A DNA stretch of 64,000 bases. It comes from Metallyticus violacea (lineage: Eukaryota > Arthropoda > Insecta > Mantodea > Metallyticidae). A program made the translations under genes and the position numbers. The stretch covers positions 62,972,501 through 63,036,500 of the forward strand of contig CM060842.1 in NCBI GenBank assembly GCA_030762175.1, read 5' to 3'. The notes under the pieces are model-generated. The model was not told where the DNA came from. It made no database searches and saw only the letters and a list, made by a program, of their open reading frames with translations. Positions 35,830-48,024 of the stretch are shown here, piece by piece (the stretch's first letter is position 1; the number at the start of each line of letters is the position of its first letter).

Positions 35830-37236
35830 AAGTAGTTAATAATATTCCTGCATGTGTAGAACGTTGTACATTATCGCAAGATAAATGCTCTGAAAAGGTG
35901 ATAAATGTCTAAAACATGACGATTTTAAAAATTATTTAGACATTTTGCTCCAATATTGCGTGCAGAAGTATAGGAATACAGACTAATTCATTACAAATAT
36001 GAACCTCATGCATTTTGAAGCGGTAGTCTCTGGCTCAATGTTCCAGCTTGGTCGCCAATTTTAAAGCAACTTAGTTGCGATCGCCACATTTTGTAGCGGC
36101 ATATCATTAATTGACTATTGGTTGCTTTGGTATTGTTGCCCACGGTTCATGACAACTATCTCAGGTATTTGTTGTGCTATTTTGTTACTTGTGATCAACA
36201 GGACTTGGAGAGGATATAAACGGCGTTAATAATCATGCGATGAATATTATGTATGGTAATTTATTATTCCCAAGATATTTTCTCGTCCTCTGTTCTATAT
36301 ACCAGAGAATCTAGCTCCGTCGAATATTAATGTAGCTGCCCTTATTTCCAAGGAGATGTACTGAATTCGATCATCTGTCTTGACTATCTGAACTGCTGGT
36401 ATGAACTGCACTTATTTGATATATCTACTGAGTTCCGAACCGAGTTTCTGAAGTGAGTATGTGAACTAGATAGAATGCCCCTGCAGAGCAAACGCCTCAT
36501 TATATATTCGATTCAAATTAACTAATCGTTAGCTTCACTAAGCCAAGGGGGTCACACGAGCATGCGCGCCTTACTTTAAAAATCCAAAGTGTACATCTAC
36601 TATTGCCTGGTTTAAATTGACCTACCAACGCATGCCACTCTCTACTATTTGAAAGTTTAAAACATTTATTCACATTGGTTGGTTTAAAGTTAGCTGTACT
36701 ATCAGCTGGTAAGTTCATTCTCCTTAACATAACAATGGACCCTTTGGGTTTATTCTTCCTTTGTATATCGGTTTACGTCCTCCTTAGTATTCCGAGTTTC
36801 CGTAAACAACTACAGCAGAGAACTTCCTCTTTTGTAGACATTCAATTCACATATGGAAGGTAAACCCTATGACACACATATATACACAATATTCATGTTA
36901 CTAATTACAATGCTCAAAATATAATGATTACGTTTACAACATACCTACATATTGTATTCATATTTTAGTGGTAATGGGCCGTAAGAACTGATTCAATTTG
37001 TTGTATATGTAGTAATCGTAAATCGGACCGTTTCTCTTCTTTCGAGACTGTTTGTTCTGTATAACACTAAAGGACGCCCAGTTTTACATTATGTTAATCT
37101 TATTTTCTAAATGCTGTACCCTCCTATCCAAAACGGCTTGGATTTGCGTTTTCAAAATTTATCTGCACCTCTCGCCACAGTGACCTGCTGCTTATAAGAC
37201 AGTATTGTTTATCTTCGTTTCTAGGTTACTCCCTAG
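35830..37236. other. No recognisable gene
   Basis: Unique-looking sequence. Short ORFs at 36518 (minus) and 36675 (plus) have no known motif. Confidence 0.4.
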
Positions 37237-37284
37237 GGACTTACGCTGATGACCTGAGATGTTAAAGAGCGTCTTTAGGACTTA
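37237..37284 (+). mobile_element. Micro-insertion of the SINE-B 3' end
   Basis: 34 bp (37244-37277) matching the last part of SINE-B, CGCTGATGACCTGAGATG then TTAAAGAGCGTCT, between two copies of GGACTTA (37237-37243 and 37278-37284). It looks like an extreme 5' truncation. Confidence 0.8.
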
Positions 37285-37289
37285 GGGGT

Positions 37290-37850
37290 TGTCGAACAGT
37301 GTCATTGCTTAAAATAAAAGTTCAACAATTCTTACTGGTCGACTTCCATTTGAATATCTATAAATATTTAGTGAAATTACCATATTAATTGTATCTCTCT
37401 CTCTTCTTAGGTCCCGCGATAAAGATTTATAATTGACTTTATTTGTTCTATTTGTTTATTATTTAATTGAAGTTACAATCAAAGTTTTTATTTACTTAAG
37501 ATAGTTAATTGAACTCTTATATGCCCTTAAATAAATAGTATCACGATTTGAGAAATATAACTTTAATCACAACTTTTAGCATTTAAGTAAATATTGTTTT
37601 CACTAGTTTTCATACTGAATTCACGAAATTAAATCTCACATTATGACGTGTATTATTTGTTAGTGTTAATTTCAGACATGTGACAAACTCAACAGAACAG
37701 ATGCCATAATTTATATATGTGTTTATTTACCATGTGTCATTTATTATATTAGTTAGCACTAGCTGGTGTAAAAGGTCTTACGGCCTTAACTCTCTCAGTT
37801 CAGAAAAAACATTCTATTGTATTATACGAATTATCTTTTTTATAGAATAT
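37290..37850. other. No recognisable gene
   Basis: AT-rich, featureless sequence. Confidence 0.4.
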
Positions 37851-37854
37851 CTTT

Positions 37855-38105
37855 ATTCATCCTCATAATTTTGATGATCTTTCTCAATGTAGTCCCCGTT
37901 GTATGCAAAGTATTGGTCTCGGCGTTTCTCCCAGTCTTCATACACACTGGAAACCATTTTTGACAGGTCTGTAAGAATCGCCTTTGCATCCTTTAGCACT
38001 GCTGCTGATGATGGAAACCCCCCCCCCCCCCCCTACAAAAGTATACCTTCAGTTTGGGGAAAAGTTATCCCCAGTCTAAGTCGGAATCAGACTCACCAAT
38101 GAGCT
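37855..38105 (-). pseudogene. mariner transposase C-terminal remnant (M3)
   Basis: The minus-strand reading gives LFPKLKVYF, then after a homopolymer FPSSAAVLKDAKAILTDLSK, then SVYEDWEKRRDQYFAYNGDY and a stop after IEKDHQNYEDE. This is the C-terminal tail layout of mariner transposases (FPKLK, then a helix, then a W-x-K-R...GDYxEK ending). The 16-base C run at 38018-38033 sits where codons for about five residues should be. All catalytic parts are missing except the neighbourhood of the third aspartate. Confidence 0.78.
38018..38033. repeat. (C)16 homopolymer
   Basis: Sixteen consecutive C inside the mariner remnant. Confidence 0.97.
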
Positions 38106-38109
38106 TCTT

Positions 38110-39165
38110 TTAGGTGAAACTGAACAATAATCAATGCTATAAAGTATGGATTTACATTGTAGATTTGTAATAAATCGCTCACTTGCAGACTTCGTATGTA
38201 GCTATCGTGTGGGCCTATGCCTAAGTCATGAGTTTTACTTCTGATGTACAAATATCAAGAACTATTTCATCTCAGGTATACATTTCGCAGAGTTTGTGAA
38301 GTAAAACACTTCAATTAGGAATAGCTCTATATCAAGGGACAATAGGTTCATACCTGTTTTACATGCGCAGTAATTTCCTTACTTTTCATAAGCAGTATTA
38401 GCACAACGTTTTCGGTCAGATGTTGCATCCCTGAACTCCACAGGACTGTCAACGGTTATGACAATTCAAAGCAAATTAAAATGTTATAAAAACCTAACCC
38501 TGTCAACATAAAGTACTTGCTATTTTTTATGAAAAACGCGAAGATAATTATTTTCTGGTTTTTAATTTAAATGTTTAATAGTTCTCGCTATGTTAAATAG
38601 ACTTACCAGACTTCTTGTATAATAAGTGCTGTACTGTATTTAAAGAGGAAAATAGTGACCGTTTTAAAGGTTACGCTACGTCAAAATGTTCATATTTTGC
38701 CCCTTATTTTTTTTATTTCCAATCACGCAGTACTCGCCAAACGTTCTTAAATTTCTGTTATTTACGGCAGTCGTAATCAAGCGGTAACCCCGTGACCCGT
38801 AGGTGGGGGTGTGAATATTGCTGGAAATAGCGTGGCATGGGTAAACAGGTAATTGTACTTGCTCTGCTCAGCCATTGTGTTCCGGTGTTGTTTGTCTGTT
38901 CTCTGCTTATGAGAAACTCTATTTCTGACAATTTCAAGGTTATTGAACGGATTAAAGTTTTAATCATTAGAAGAAATATGTTAAAGTGTTTTAGTATTCA
39001 CCTTCCTTACACATTCAATATGAGCATATTACTTTTTTTTCAGCAGCCCAGACTCTAATCATTCTAATGCAATTGTAGAGAATTTTCAAAATTAAATAGA
39101 TAATGAGAAATTTCCTTTAAATATGACTTAAGAATTACATTAAAATACATTTAAAAATTAATGCT
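38110..39165. other. No recognisable gene
   Basis: AT-rich. Overlapping 69- and 73-codon ORFs near 38758-39058 have no known motif. Confidence 0.4.
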
Positions 39166-39167
39166 AG

Positions 39168-39480
39168 TTGTCAAGTTTTTTTTTTTTTTTTTTTGAGTAG
39201 TGTTTAACGCCCGTTTTTACTACTGAGGCACCACAGGCGGTGGACACTGATGATACATGAAATGAAATGATAAATTGGGAAAGGATTTTTTTTTTAAAGG
39301 AAGGAAGCGTTCCGGGCCTAAGTTTAGGTACCTCCCCGGCATTTGCCAGTTATGAAGACTGAGGAAAACCTGGAAAAAACCCCAGTCAGGGAGGACGGTC
39401 CTGGCGGGATTCGAACCGCAGACCTCCCGCTCACGAGTCCATGCCTTAACGACCTCGGCCACCCGTGGCGGTTTGTCAAG
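39168..39480 (-). mobile_element. SINE-A, full length, young
   Basis: Full-length minus-strand SINE-A (39176-39472) with an 18-base T run (A tail on the minus strand) and flanking TTGTCAAG at 39168-39175 and 39473-39480. The head gives GGTGGCCGAGGTCGTTAAGG and CGGTTCGAATCCCGCC. It differs from the copy at 50996-51284 at only a few positions outside the tail. The 88-codon ORF inside is not a gene. Confidence 0.97.
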
Positions 39481-39484
39481 GTTC

Positions 39485-42200
39485 ATGACCTAATAGTCAT
39501 AATAAAGAATTGAAAGTTTTATGGATCCATCAACAGTATATTACTGTATGCATGGAGTGTACTGACTGTGAATATTTAGTTGAATATTACAGGTAGTCAT
39601 TTTTATGGTTAGAGAATGCCCCATTTGAAAGAAAAAGATTGATATTTCCCTTACTGAAATTATGAAAATCTGACAGGTCTAGTCAGGAAGCTTGGTGAAA
39701 TCTGAAAATACTCCTTTCAGATACTTGGAATGATGCATTTGTACGAAATATTCTTAATTCTAGTACAATGGTTTTAGAAATTGAAACACTTGGTTTTGCT
39801 TTTCACAGCCTTTGACTTGAAACTTTTGTCTAATAAAAAGTATTTTCTACTCTTATTTCTCTCTATAAATAGTTTTTAAAGTCAAACAGAACATTTTTAA
39901 TTTGTAAAAACATTTATCATTTAATATTTTTGAATACATTATATTCTCAAGTTTTAAATAAAAAATAATAAACATAGTAGCACATATTTTTTCTCTCTCG
40001 TTTAGTTTCATAAGCAGAGGAAAATTGAAAATGTGCTTTTGGATTTAACATATTTTTAGAATAAAATTTCTCTATAATGCGTAAATGTATACCTTCTTTA
40101 AAATTCATGATTAATTACGTCTTTATTATAATATTTCTAAATCAAGGTTACTAATTTACAGTGTAAGATTTATCTAAAAAAAACTTTGTATTGCAAACCT
40201 TTACAAAGATTGTGTTGATTGAAAATAATCAACGCTAGGAGGAGTTGAAAGAGGAAGATAAATTGCCACTTGTTCCTGCTCCTCTTTCGAGTGTTCTTTT
40301 GATTAGAAACCGTACTTGTATAAACAGTTATGACATTTTGCACTGGAAGTAATTAATTCACGTTTATGTTCCAAACAATCTAGGTCACGTGTAACCTTTA
40401 GGGTTTAAAAACAGAATGCTAACACTTGAAGCACTCGTGATTTCCGCCACTAACTTGATACATTTTTCCGTGCATTCAGTTGAGAGTGCCGAGAAAGGCG
40501 ATACAAGTCTTATGCATATAAAATGATGCGGTCAACTGATGGAATATTCAATAAACCAGAAAATTGAAGTTTACTTTATATTTTTTCACGCTGAGGTCCG
40601 TCCATTTTATTACGTGCGCACAAGAATATGGGCACTATAAATAAATAAAACAAGAACCTTCTGTAGGCATAAAAATGTAAGTCAAACTGGCTAGGCAGTA
40701 TCACCGACGCTTGGAGTCTTAAAGTCTTAAAGCTATGCATTTTTGTATGATATACATGATATAATGCAAAATAATAAATTAATGTCACAATGTATTTATT
40801 AATATTAGAATGAACGTTTAAGATAAAACTAAATCATTGGGAAGGCATCATATGTAAAATATGAGCTCTTTCTAAAAATCTAGCAGATTATTTTGTAATA
40901 TAATGTAGCGGTGAAAAACTTGGTAACACGTCATTTGAATAGAGATATATCTATTAATATGCTTTTATGTTAAAACATAAACTTTAAGCTGTTGTTACAA
41001 TAGAAATGTGAATTAGTAATACTTTGTTTTTAAACATTGCTGAATGTATACTCTTTAGACATATTGTTATCTATTTAATACTTGTGAATTTCGTTCCTTC
41101 CCTAACGTTTGCAAATGGATTATGTAGCGAAAAGTATTTTGTAAATGAATTTACACGTTCATTTCATAAATCATTTTTAATTTAAAAAACTAAGAACTAA
41201 AATAATCTAAATTAAGTTCATGTATGGTTCAAAATAACTTGATGGAAGTTAGCACAGATATAAAATTCTAAATATTCATACCTAGGATAGAAAGAAAAAT
41301 AAATAGACAATAATCATAATGGGACAATTACTGGAATCAATCTTCAAAGGATACCCGGGAGTGCATTAGATAAGTACAGTTGGGTACAAATGCTTTTTGG
41401 TCGATATCAGTACAAGTACAAGGCGAATTAGGATGCATGACATCAGAGATAGGGGGGTGAACTTGTTGAGCTTACGCTTTCTTCCACGTACGCTACTTAG
41501 AATAGCCAGTAGGTTTCATTTACATGTTCAACGCAGTATACAAATGTCGTATCAAACCGAACTATACTGCCGCGCACCTGAAGTTAACAGACAGTATTTT
41601 TATATGAGAGAGTGTCGCTCGGTTACAATTAAATCTCATCACTAATGCCATAAACAAGTGAGTGCCGTAACCAATGAGAAAACACACTACTGACATACAT
41701 TTCAACTCAGCAGCGTTGCAATATTGCACAAAGCGCGTTATGATACTTCAAGCATCAACCAGCGAGTCTGAGTTTATTTCCCTTTGTACATGGTTGACTC
41801 GCATCTTTTAACTCTGGGTTATTAATTCTTTGTTTTAGATAATGCAAGATGACACTCCCGCCTAAATACAATCCCCATTAGGTTTAGCTTTTGGACGACA
41901 TGGTACGTTCAATGCAAGATTTATAATTTGGATTCCGGTCTACTTCCAGTTAAGGCGATACTTTAGAAATCATTAAGGCAGTAAACCTAAAATAAAGAGT
42001 TTGTCTTTGAAGAAATTGCAAAGTCTGGTGGTTACAAGTACTCAGGTTACCCCCATATCATTTGAACTAGTTTGGGCCAGCCTCAAAAATCGGCGAGGAA
42101 AAGAAACGTGACTTCTTTTGGGAGTGACAGTGTGTGAATGATACAGATGGGAATTTGTGGAGGAAATTGTGTTGAAAAGACAGTTCGTGTAGAAAGAAAC
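39485..42200. other. No recognisable gene
   Basis: AT-rich interval. The ORFs at 40576 (70 codons, minus) and 41397 (82 codons, plus) show no motif. No SINE or transposase blocks were seen. Confidence 0.45.
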
Positions 42201-42201
42201 A

Positions 42202-42202
<1 letters not shown>

Positions 42203-42248
<46 letters not shown>
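42203..42248. repeat. (ATT)n microsatellite followed by a T run
   Basis: About 46 bp of ATT repeats, then a T-rich stretch to 42263. Confidence 0.96.
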
Positions 42249-42789
42249 TATTTTTTTTTTTTGTTGTTAATCCGAGCCTTGTTCTCATGAACTTGTGACT
42301 ATTGTAACGAACTTCTGAAGCCGAAACGCCTATAAGACGCACAGAATATAAATAACCAATTTAATGTTTATGGGAGTAAGTGATAATGAGGACGAGATTG
42401 AAGGTACGCGGAAGCAGCGATTTAATCTCATAATGCTCACACAATCGTAGGTTGATAGAAATAGAAGTAATAGCAAAAGATACCAATGATTACACTAAAT
42501 GAAGAATAATATTTAGCCATTTTCTTCCCTGTATATAAACGAATGACTCTCATCGGAAAACAGCTCCTGTATATTCATCAAGAGAAGGAACTGGTCAGGG
42601 ATAGATGATTAGCTTGGTTTGCTGCATGTTAACGTTATGAGCGCGGCGAGAAGAGAGGATAACGTGCTCCGTTGCTGTAACAGCTACAATGGTGAATATC
42701 TCACCTGTAGCAATTTCGTTTCATTATCTGAACGAGAGGCTCATTGCGACCTCTGGGCAACGTATTAACACCGGCCACGAAGAAAAAAT

Positions 42790-43116
42790 TTAAACTGTAC
42801 TTAGTGTTCGTGTTTTGTTTACATCAAACGTATCGGCAGTTGCACTGTATGGTCGCTGATTAAACAACTTCATCCATTCAGCACTTATGTTATGTCCAAT
42901 AATATCAGGGAAAGACCAGTTAGCAAAGTAACGAATTACATAGTTAGGGCTCTTGAAGCGGTAAGCTGGCACAAAATGGCGTTGCTCTGCCTTTCTTGGA
43001 GTTAATTCTTCTTGTGCCTTTGGTATGATTTCTGCTGCTGACCTTTTATCTTCCTTTTTGTTAAGATACCAAGCGGGAAAGCTGATAAACCACGTATATA
43101 AAATGTTCAAATACAT
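42790..43116 (-). CDS. Unrecognised 108-codon ORF, possible exon
   Basis: This is the longest minus-strand ORF whose composition is not explained by a repeat. From residue 19 it reads as an ordinary hydrophilic protein (KKEDKRSAAEIIPKAQEEL, then FKSPNYVIRYFANWSFPDII and EWMKLFNQRPYSATADTF). No family is recognised. A possible splice acceptor (TTATCAG at about 43086-43080) and donor (GAT followed by GTAAAC near 42824) could bound an exon that omits the hydrophobic first 12 residues. No neighbouring exons, signal or promoter are evident. Chance or an old transposon piece are both possible, so confidence is low. Confidence 0.2.
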   Translation of the reverse strand: MYLNILYTWFISFPAWYLNKKEDKRSAAEIIPKAQEELTPRKAEQRHFVPAYRFKSPNYVIRYFANWSFPDIIGHNISAEWMKLFNQRPYSATADTFDVNKTRTLSTV

Positions 43117-43129
43117 TTTATCGAAATAA

Positions 43130-44030
43130 AAAATATTGCATAAAATTTAAATAATGGGGTTCTGTTCCAAACGAAAAGTTCCTTTCAATTCTTGGTGTGT
43201 TCCTCGAGTATTTTACACTTTTACTGATACGCAGGCTTCTTTCTGACTGAGGTAATGGGCTGAAAATACCTCTCCACATAAACTCTTTCTTAGAAAAATG
43301 ATCTCGAATTTATTTTACTACCAGATTTAACTGAAAAATACCATCCCATATCACGTTAACAACTTTCTTCCTGAATAATAAGAAGGAGGTGTAGGGTCGA
43401 CTGCTGCTTCTAAAATCAAGAGAATAAACTTCATCGCTACTTTTGCCGGGGTGTTCTCTTTCTCTCTCTGCAAATGGCAGTTACCATAACGAGTTTGCTT
43501 GTGGATACTCAATCAACTGGCTGTTCTTACACGACACAATCTTATTTTCACTTTTTTCGTCTTCTCTTCCTTCTTAGCCTTCGGGTGAAGGAGACCGCTT
43601 TCCAATTTTTCTGCTTCCTCACTTAAGAAGGGAGAGTTAGAGATAACATAAAAGAATCATTTGTCCTTCATCCCAACACACCTACCTGTTTCTCGATCAG
43701 GATGTTGCACACCCTACTGTTTTGAAAATGAGATGAAGTATGGAAGTATTTTTTGTGTGTAATTAACCATGGTTAACACCTTAAAAATGGTTTTAATATT
43801 CTTTCTAGCACGATCTGCAGTTCTGACACTTCTTACAACACACACATTGCAAATTAACATACATAATTTATTTGTTCGCACAGAAAATAAAAGCTACTTT
43901 AAAATACCACGATTTCTGCCAATATTTTAAAGATATTTTGTATGTATATTGATTACTTTGTCTAAAATAAGGTCTTAATAGTATATTATATAAAGGAAAG
44001 TATATATAAAGTATTTAATAGTTTTACGCC
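43130..44030. other. No recognisable gene
   Basis: Mixed sequence without motif-bearing ORFs. Confidence 0.4.
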
Positions 44031-44031
44031 A

Positions 44032-44032
<1 letters not shown>

Positions 44033-44094
<62 letters not shown>
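44033..44094. repeat. (ATT)n microsatellite
   Basis: About 62 bp of ATT repeats. The poly-Ile ORF across it is an artefact. Confidence 0.97.
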
Positions 44095-44095
<1 letters not shown>

Positions 44096-44099
44096 ACGT

Positions 44100-46345
44100 T
44101 TGTTTTATTAAAAGGTATAGAAACATAATCATAGCTTATATTGCTAATAAAAACGGTAAGACGCAACCGTATATCGGCCCATTTCTTTTTACAATAGTAG
44201 TCGGTAAATAATATTTCCTCTTATTTGTATCTTCTAATTTATTAGTAAAACAAAATCCATTTAAGCTAAATATTATATCTTTCTGAATAACTGGAAACTT
44301 GTTTTAAAATAATTGTCCTTCAACATCGGCTTGGAGATTTGCCCTTCAATTTTGTCATAAACACGGATATTCACTGTTACACTATTATTAACTTTTTAAG
44401 CGACGTGAATCGTAGTGTTTACTTGCACAGTGAATAGCATCATAGGTCACTGTCCTAACCTCACGTCAATGTTTGCATCTTGCTAAAGTAGTACATTGTT
44501 CACGTGGTTAATGAATGTCTAGCTATTACCAGAAATATGCAATTAATTTTTTGAGGAATTGCCCGTAATTATCTTATGGCGTGAAGTTATCTCATTGAAC
44601 AAAGTCATGTAAAACATTCCAGTATAAGCAGAGGATTATGCAAGTTGTACGACTAACTGTGGATTAATATTCTGCTTGGTATGTACAGAGAGTACCAATT
44701 TGTGAGATAAAAAGTTAGTGCACATCTCCACACAAGAATGAAAAATAATGTTCAATATCAGTTTGAATATAAAAATATACACAATTTTATCTACTGGCTG
44801 TATTAGGCAACTTATTACCCAACAGAAGGCTCATATATTACGAAAATGAGCTTTTAAATATATTGATGCACTTCCCTAAGCTTGTACATACGTCTTTTTA
44901 TGAAAATGCAATAATGCACTTTATGCATCGGAAGAGCGCTATAGAAGACGGAAGCTACAAACAGAAGTACCAAACCAATCATTTCACAACTAAATGCAAT
45001 AGCCATTAAAGTAATATGTTAACAATCCAAACAGTTTTATTTTGTAACTATAGACTTTAAAACAAGTTGCTAAATCAATATATCAGTTAAAACTTGTAGC
45101 TAAACGAAGACCCAAAAAATTGTATTTAGCAAGTTGGCAATACTCACCAGCTCTCGCAACCCGAGTTATGGAATCGGGACTGCCAATCAATGACACACAT
45201 TTCTCCCCTCCCTAGATACTGCCTAATGTCGGATTTTCAGTTTACCCTGTATTTGCTATCTTGAAGCATAAAGAAAGCGTGCACCGCTATTAACTACGAC
45301 AATACCAGTAGTGTAAGAATCATGCAAAAACAGCGTGTATGTTAACACACAAAAATGTTTAAACGTGAGTTAAAAGCAGAAAAGTTATGAAATTAATAAA
45401 TGCATACATGTCCTACATGCAGAAAATTTCTCTTCAGTCATTATTTTTCTTAAGCCGAGGCATTCATTGATTAAAAGTTAGCTCCAAATACCTGTTTTAA
45501 ATGACTGTTTCTAAAAGTGTAATGCATTTTAAGGCTTTTAAATTCTCATCCTAGTTATATCGCAATCTTATGAGATACAAGGAATCCTTTTGATAGACAT
45601 TTCTATGCTGAACAAGATATTTCGCAGGTTCTTCTCCACAAAGATTTCTTCCCTTCAATAAGATAAGGTCACACACACACGTGTGTCTACAGGCTTCTGT
45701 GTGCTGTTCTCTTCCTCGCTCACTTTACAGATAGAAGCGTCATTGCCGTAGTACCAAAATGCTAAGAAATAAATGTGCAATGCTGTACCTCTAGAGCATC
45801 AAGACTGTGACACTAGATGGCGAAAATTCACAGATAAGAATAGAAGAATAATGTATTGTAATCGAAACTAAACCTAAATATTAATAATTTAACACTTATT
45901 GCGTATTTACTTTAGCTTGCAAGGAGTTTACCATCAGAGAGAGGGAGCTATTCCTTTCGCAGACTACAATATTGGTATAGATTGTAGAGAATGATAGAAT
46001 ATTTGTGTCAGTATTTAATAAATATGTGCATACATTCTCTGGGAAACTTTCCAAGTATAATCTGTTACGTAACATTCAAGGGAATTCGTGCGAATGTTAA
46101 TCCTGAAATTGCTACCAGTGATGTGGCAGTGCATAAACAGATAGCTTGTTGCTCGATAGCGTGGGAGCTGAACACATGGTAACTAGGAGCATTTCAATCA
46201 GCGCACGGTACTGCAGTTGACGTTGTCCAAAGCAAACAAACACTACATGTAACATTGCATAAGGAGCTCGGCAGTGACTGAGCACAGATTGTAGTGCCAT
46301 GCTACGCTACATCTTCTAGTTCATGGGTATTTTTTGATATCATGT
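44100..46345. other. No recognisable gene
   Basis: AT-rich. Holds a small alternating palindrome ACACACACGTGTGT near 45675. No motif-bearing ORFs. Confidence 0.4.
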
Positions 46346-46350
46346 TCGCA

Positions 46351-46575
46351 ATGGACTTATGATACATGACATGAAATGATATTTTGGGAATGGATATATT
46401 TTTAAGGAAGGAATCGTTTCAGGCCTAAGTTTAGGGTACCTCCCCGGCATTTGCCATTTATGAGGACTGAGGGAAAACCTGTGAATAAACCTCAGTCAGG
46501 AAGGACGGTCCTGGTGGGATTCGAACCCCGGACCTCCCGCTCACGAGTCCGAAATTTAACGACCTCGATAGCCCG
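46351..46575 (-). mobile_element. SINE-A lacking its 3' tail block
   Basis: Contains GATACATGACATGAAATGAT, GGCCTAAGTTTAGGGTACC, TCCCCGGCATTTGCC, GGACGGTCCTGGTGGG, TTCGAACCCCGGACCTCC and GACCTCGATAG (altered head). The terminal GTTTAACGCCCGTTTTTACT block present in other copies is missing at the left. A 60-codon ORF inside it is spurious. Confidence 0.9.
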
Positions 46576-46599
46576 ACTTCGGGTGGCAACTTTGAAGGC

Positions 46600-47620
46600 A
46601 ACACTGATTGTTCCTGTACCAGCATCGCAGTGAGCGTGTTTATTTCAAAATAATTTTAGAGCTAGTGTCTATTATGGGGAAGGCGCTGACTGGGGTGGTG
46701 TGTATACAACCGAGGTGAGGTTAAGTTTGTAAACAAGAAGCTACTAAGTCATAAGTAGAGCCCATCTTGTCATTGTACTCGACTGAAGTGTTTTGAAAAC
46801 ATTAACTTGATGCTAGAATACAATTATTTCAAAATTTAATAACATGCAAATATAATGAACAAAAAGTGTTCCTAGGAGGCTTGATTTCTTGTTCATTGGT
46901 TAAAAGACGTCGGCCTAGAAAACTTAAGACTGGTAATGATTCTTACTAGCATATTCTTCAAAGATAAGATAGATAGGGTTAAGGGATGATTAACCAGCAG
47001 GCTATGGTAGAACTCCCTACTGAACAGCAGATATTAAAAGTGTCAGACAAAAGCTTTAACTTTTCAAAGTTACTGAATATGAGCAATCAGTGTTTCGCGG
47101 TTGGTAATGAATCCTGATTTAAGAAGTTGTTACCTGGACAAGGAAGAACAAAGTACAAGATATACTTGTATTGGCTGCTTGTGAGTTTCAATATCCAGAA
47201 AATTTATAGAATGAACCTGCAGAACCTAAAGAACTTCTATCTCAAAAGAAGCCAAGGGTTCTATGACGATTTAACAACTTCATATATCCAAGAAGAGGAT
47301 GATTAATGACAAAGTAACTGTGATAAGTAATTAGTTACAATACGTCAGAAACTCATTATGAAAATTATGATAAATGACCAAGCCTTTTTTTAAGATCTTA
47401 TGATGCAATCCAAAGTATTTCAGTAAAGATATCTGCTACAAGTTAAATACGCCATGAACAGTGCAACAAAACAAGCAGTTACAACAACAGGCTTACATTA
47501 TAAGACAATGTTCAAGTTTTTGCCATCTTTTTTGTGGTAATTTTTAAAATTATTGATTTTAATATTAACAATCTTTTCCTCAGTATATTAAATGATAATA
47601 TATTAAGGTAAAATAAAATT
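46600..47620. other. No recognisable gene
   Basis: AT-rich sequence, nothing recognised. Confidence 0.4.
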
Positions 47621-47628
47621 AATTAAAA

Positions 47629-47679
<51 letters not shown>
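47629..47679. repeat. (AAT)n microsatellite
   Basis: About 50 bp of AAT repeats. Confidence 0.97.
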
Positions 47680-47758
47680 TGCATACAACTACAGCAGTGC
47701 GCTTTATAATTTTAACATTAATTTTTCTCTAAAGTTTGTTATTTGGACCCTCATCGTT

Positions 47759-47995
47759 CTTCCGCGAATCGTTCACATGATTCTTGCAGAGAAATGATTA
47801 GGCGATTCGTAAGAAAATATCTTGCAATCGTGTTCCAGGTAGAGAAACGGCTCGCTTTCTTGTTAATAAGTTATGTGAGACAGAACCTCTCGATGACAAG
47901 AAACGTGATTCGAACCGCCATGTTCTTATGGAAGAAAATTTGGAGGAATTACACATTTCCAACGCACATGCCGGCAATGTATTGCCGCTAAGGGG
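47759..47995 (+). pseudogene. DUF4817-type transposase fragment (HTH region)
   Basis: In one plus-strand frame: FFRESFT, a stop, FLQRND, a stop, then AIRKKISCNRVPGRETARFL, VNKLCETEPLDDKKRDSN and RHVLMEENLEELH. It corresponds to the same protein region as the remnant at 7290-7808, which has HDLVNK and LTEDKLDEIGKNLER. The family pattern as I recall it is VNKFRETGSVxDKKxxxRxVLTEEKLDEIG. The match ends near 47995 and no catalytic part follows. The longer ORFs overlapping here are in other frames and are shadows. Confidence 0.6.
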
Positions 47996-48024
47996 CATCG
48001 TTTCCAACATATCTAATAACACAA

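Noticed and set aside
39220..39486. ORFs across SINE heads (also at 2302, 6533, 11580, 46451 and 62306)
   Set aside because: They overlap SINE bodies whose non-coding structure and duplications are clear.
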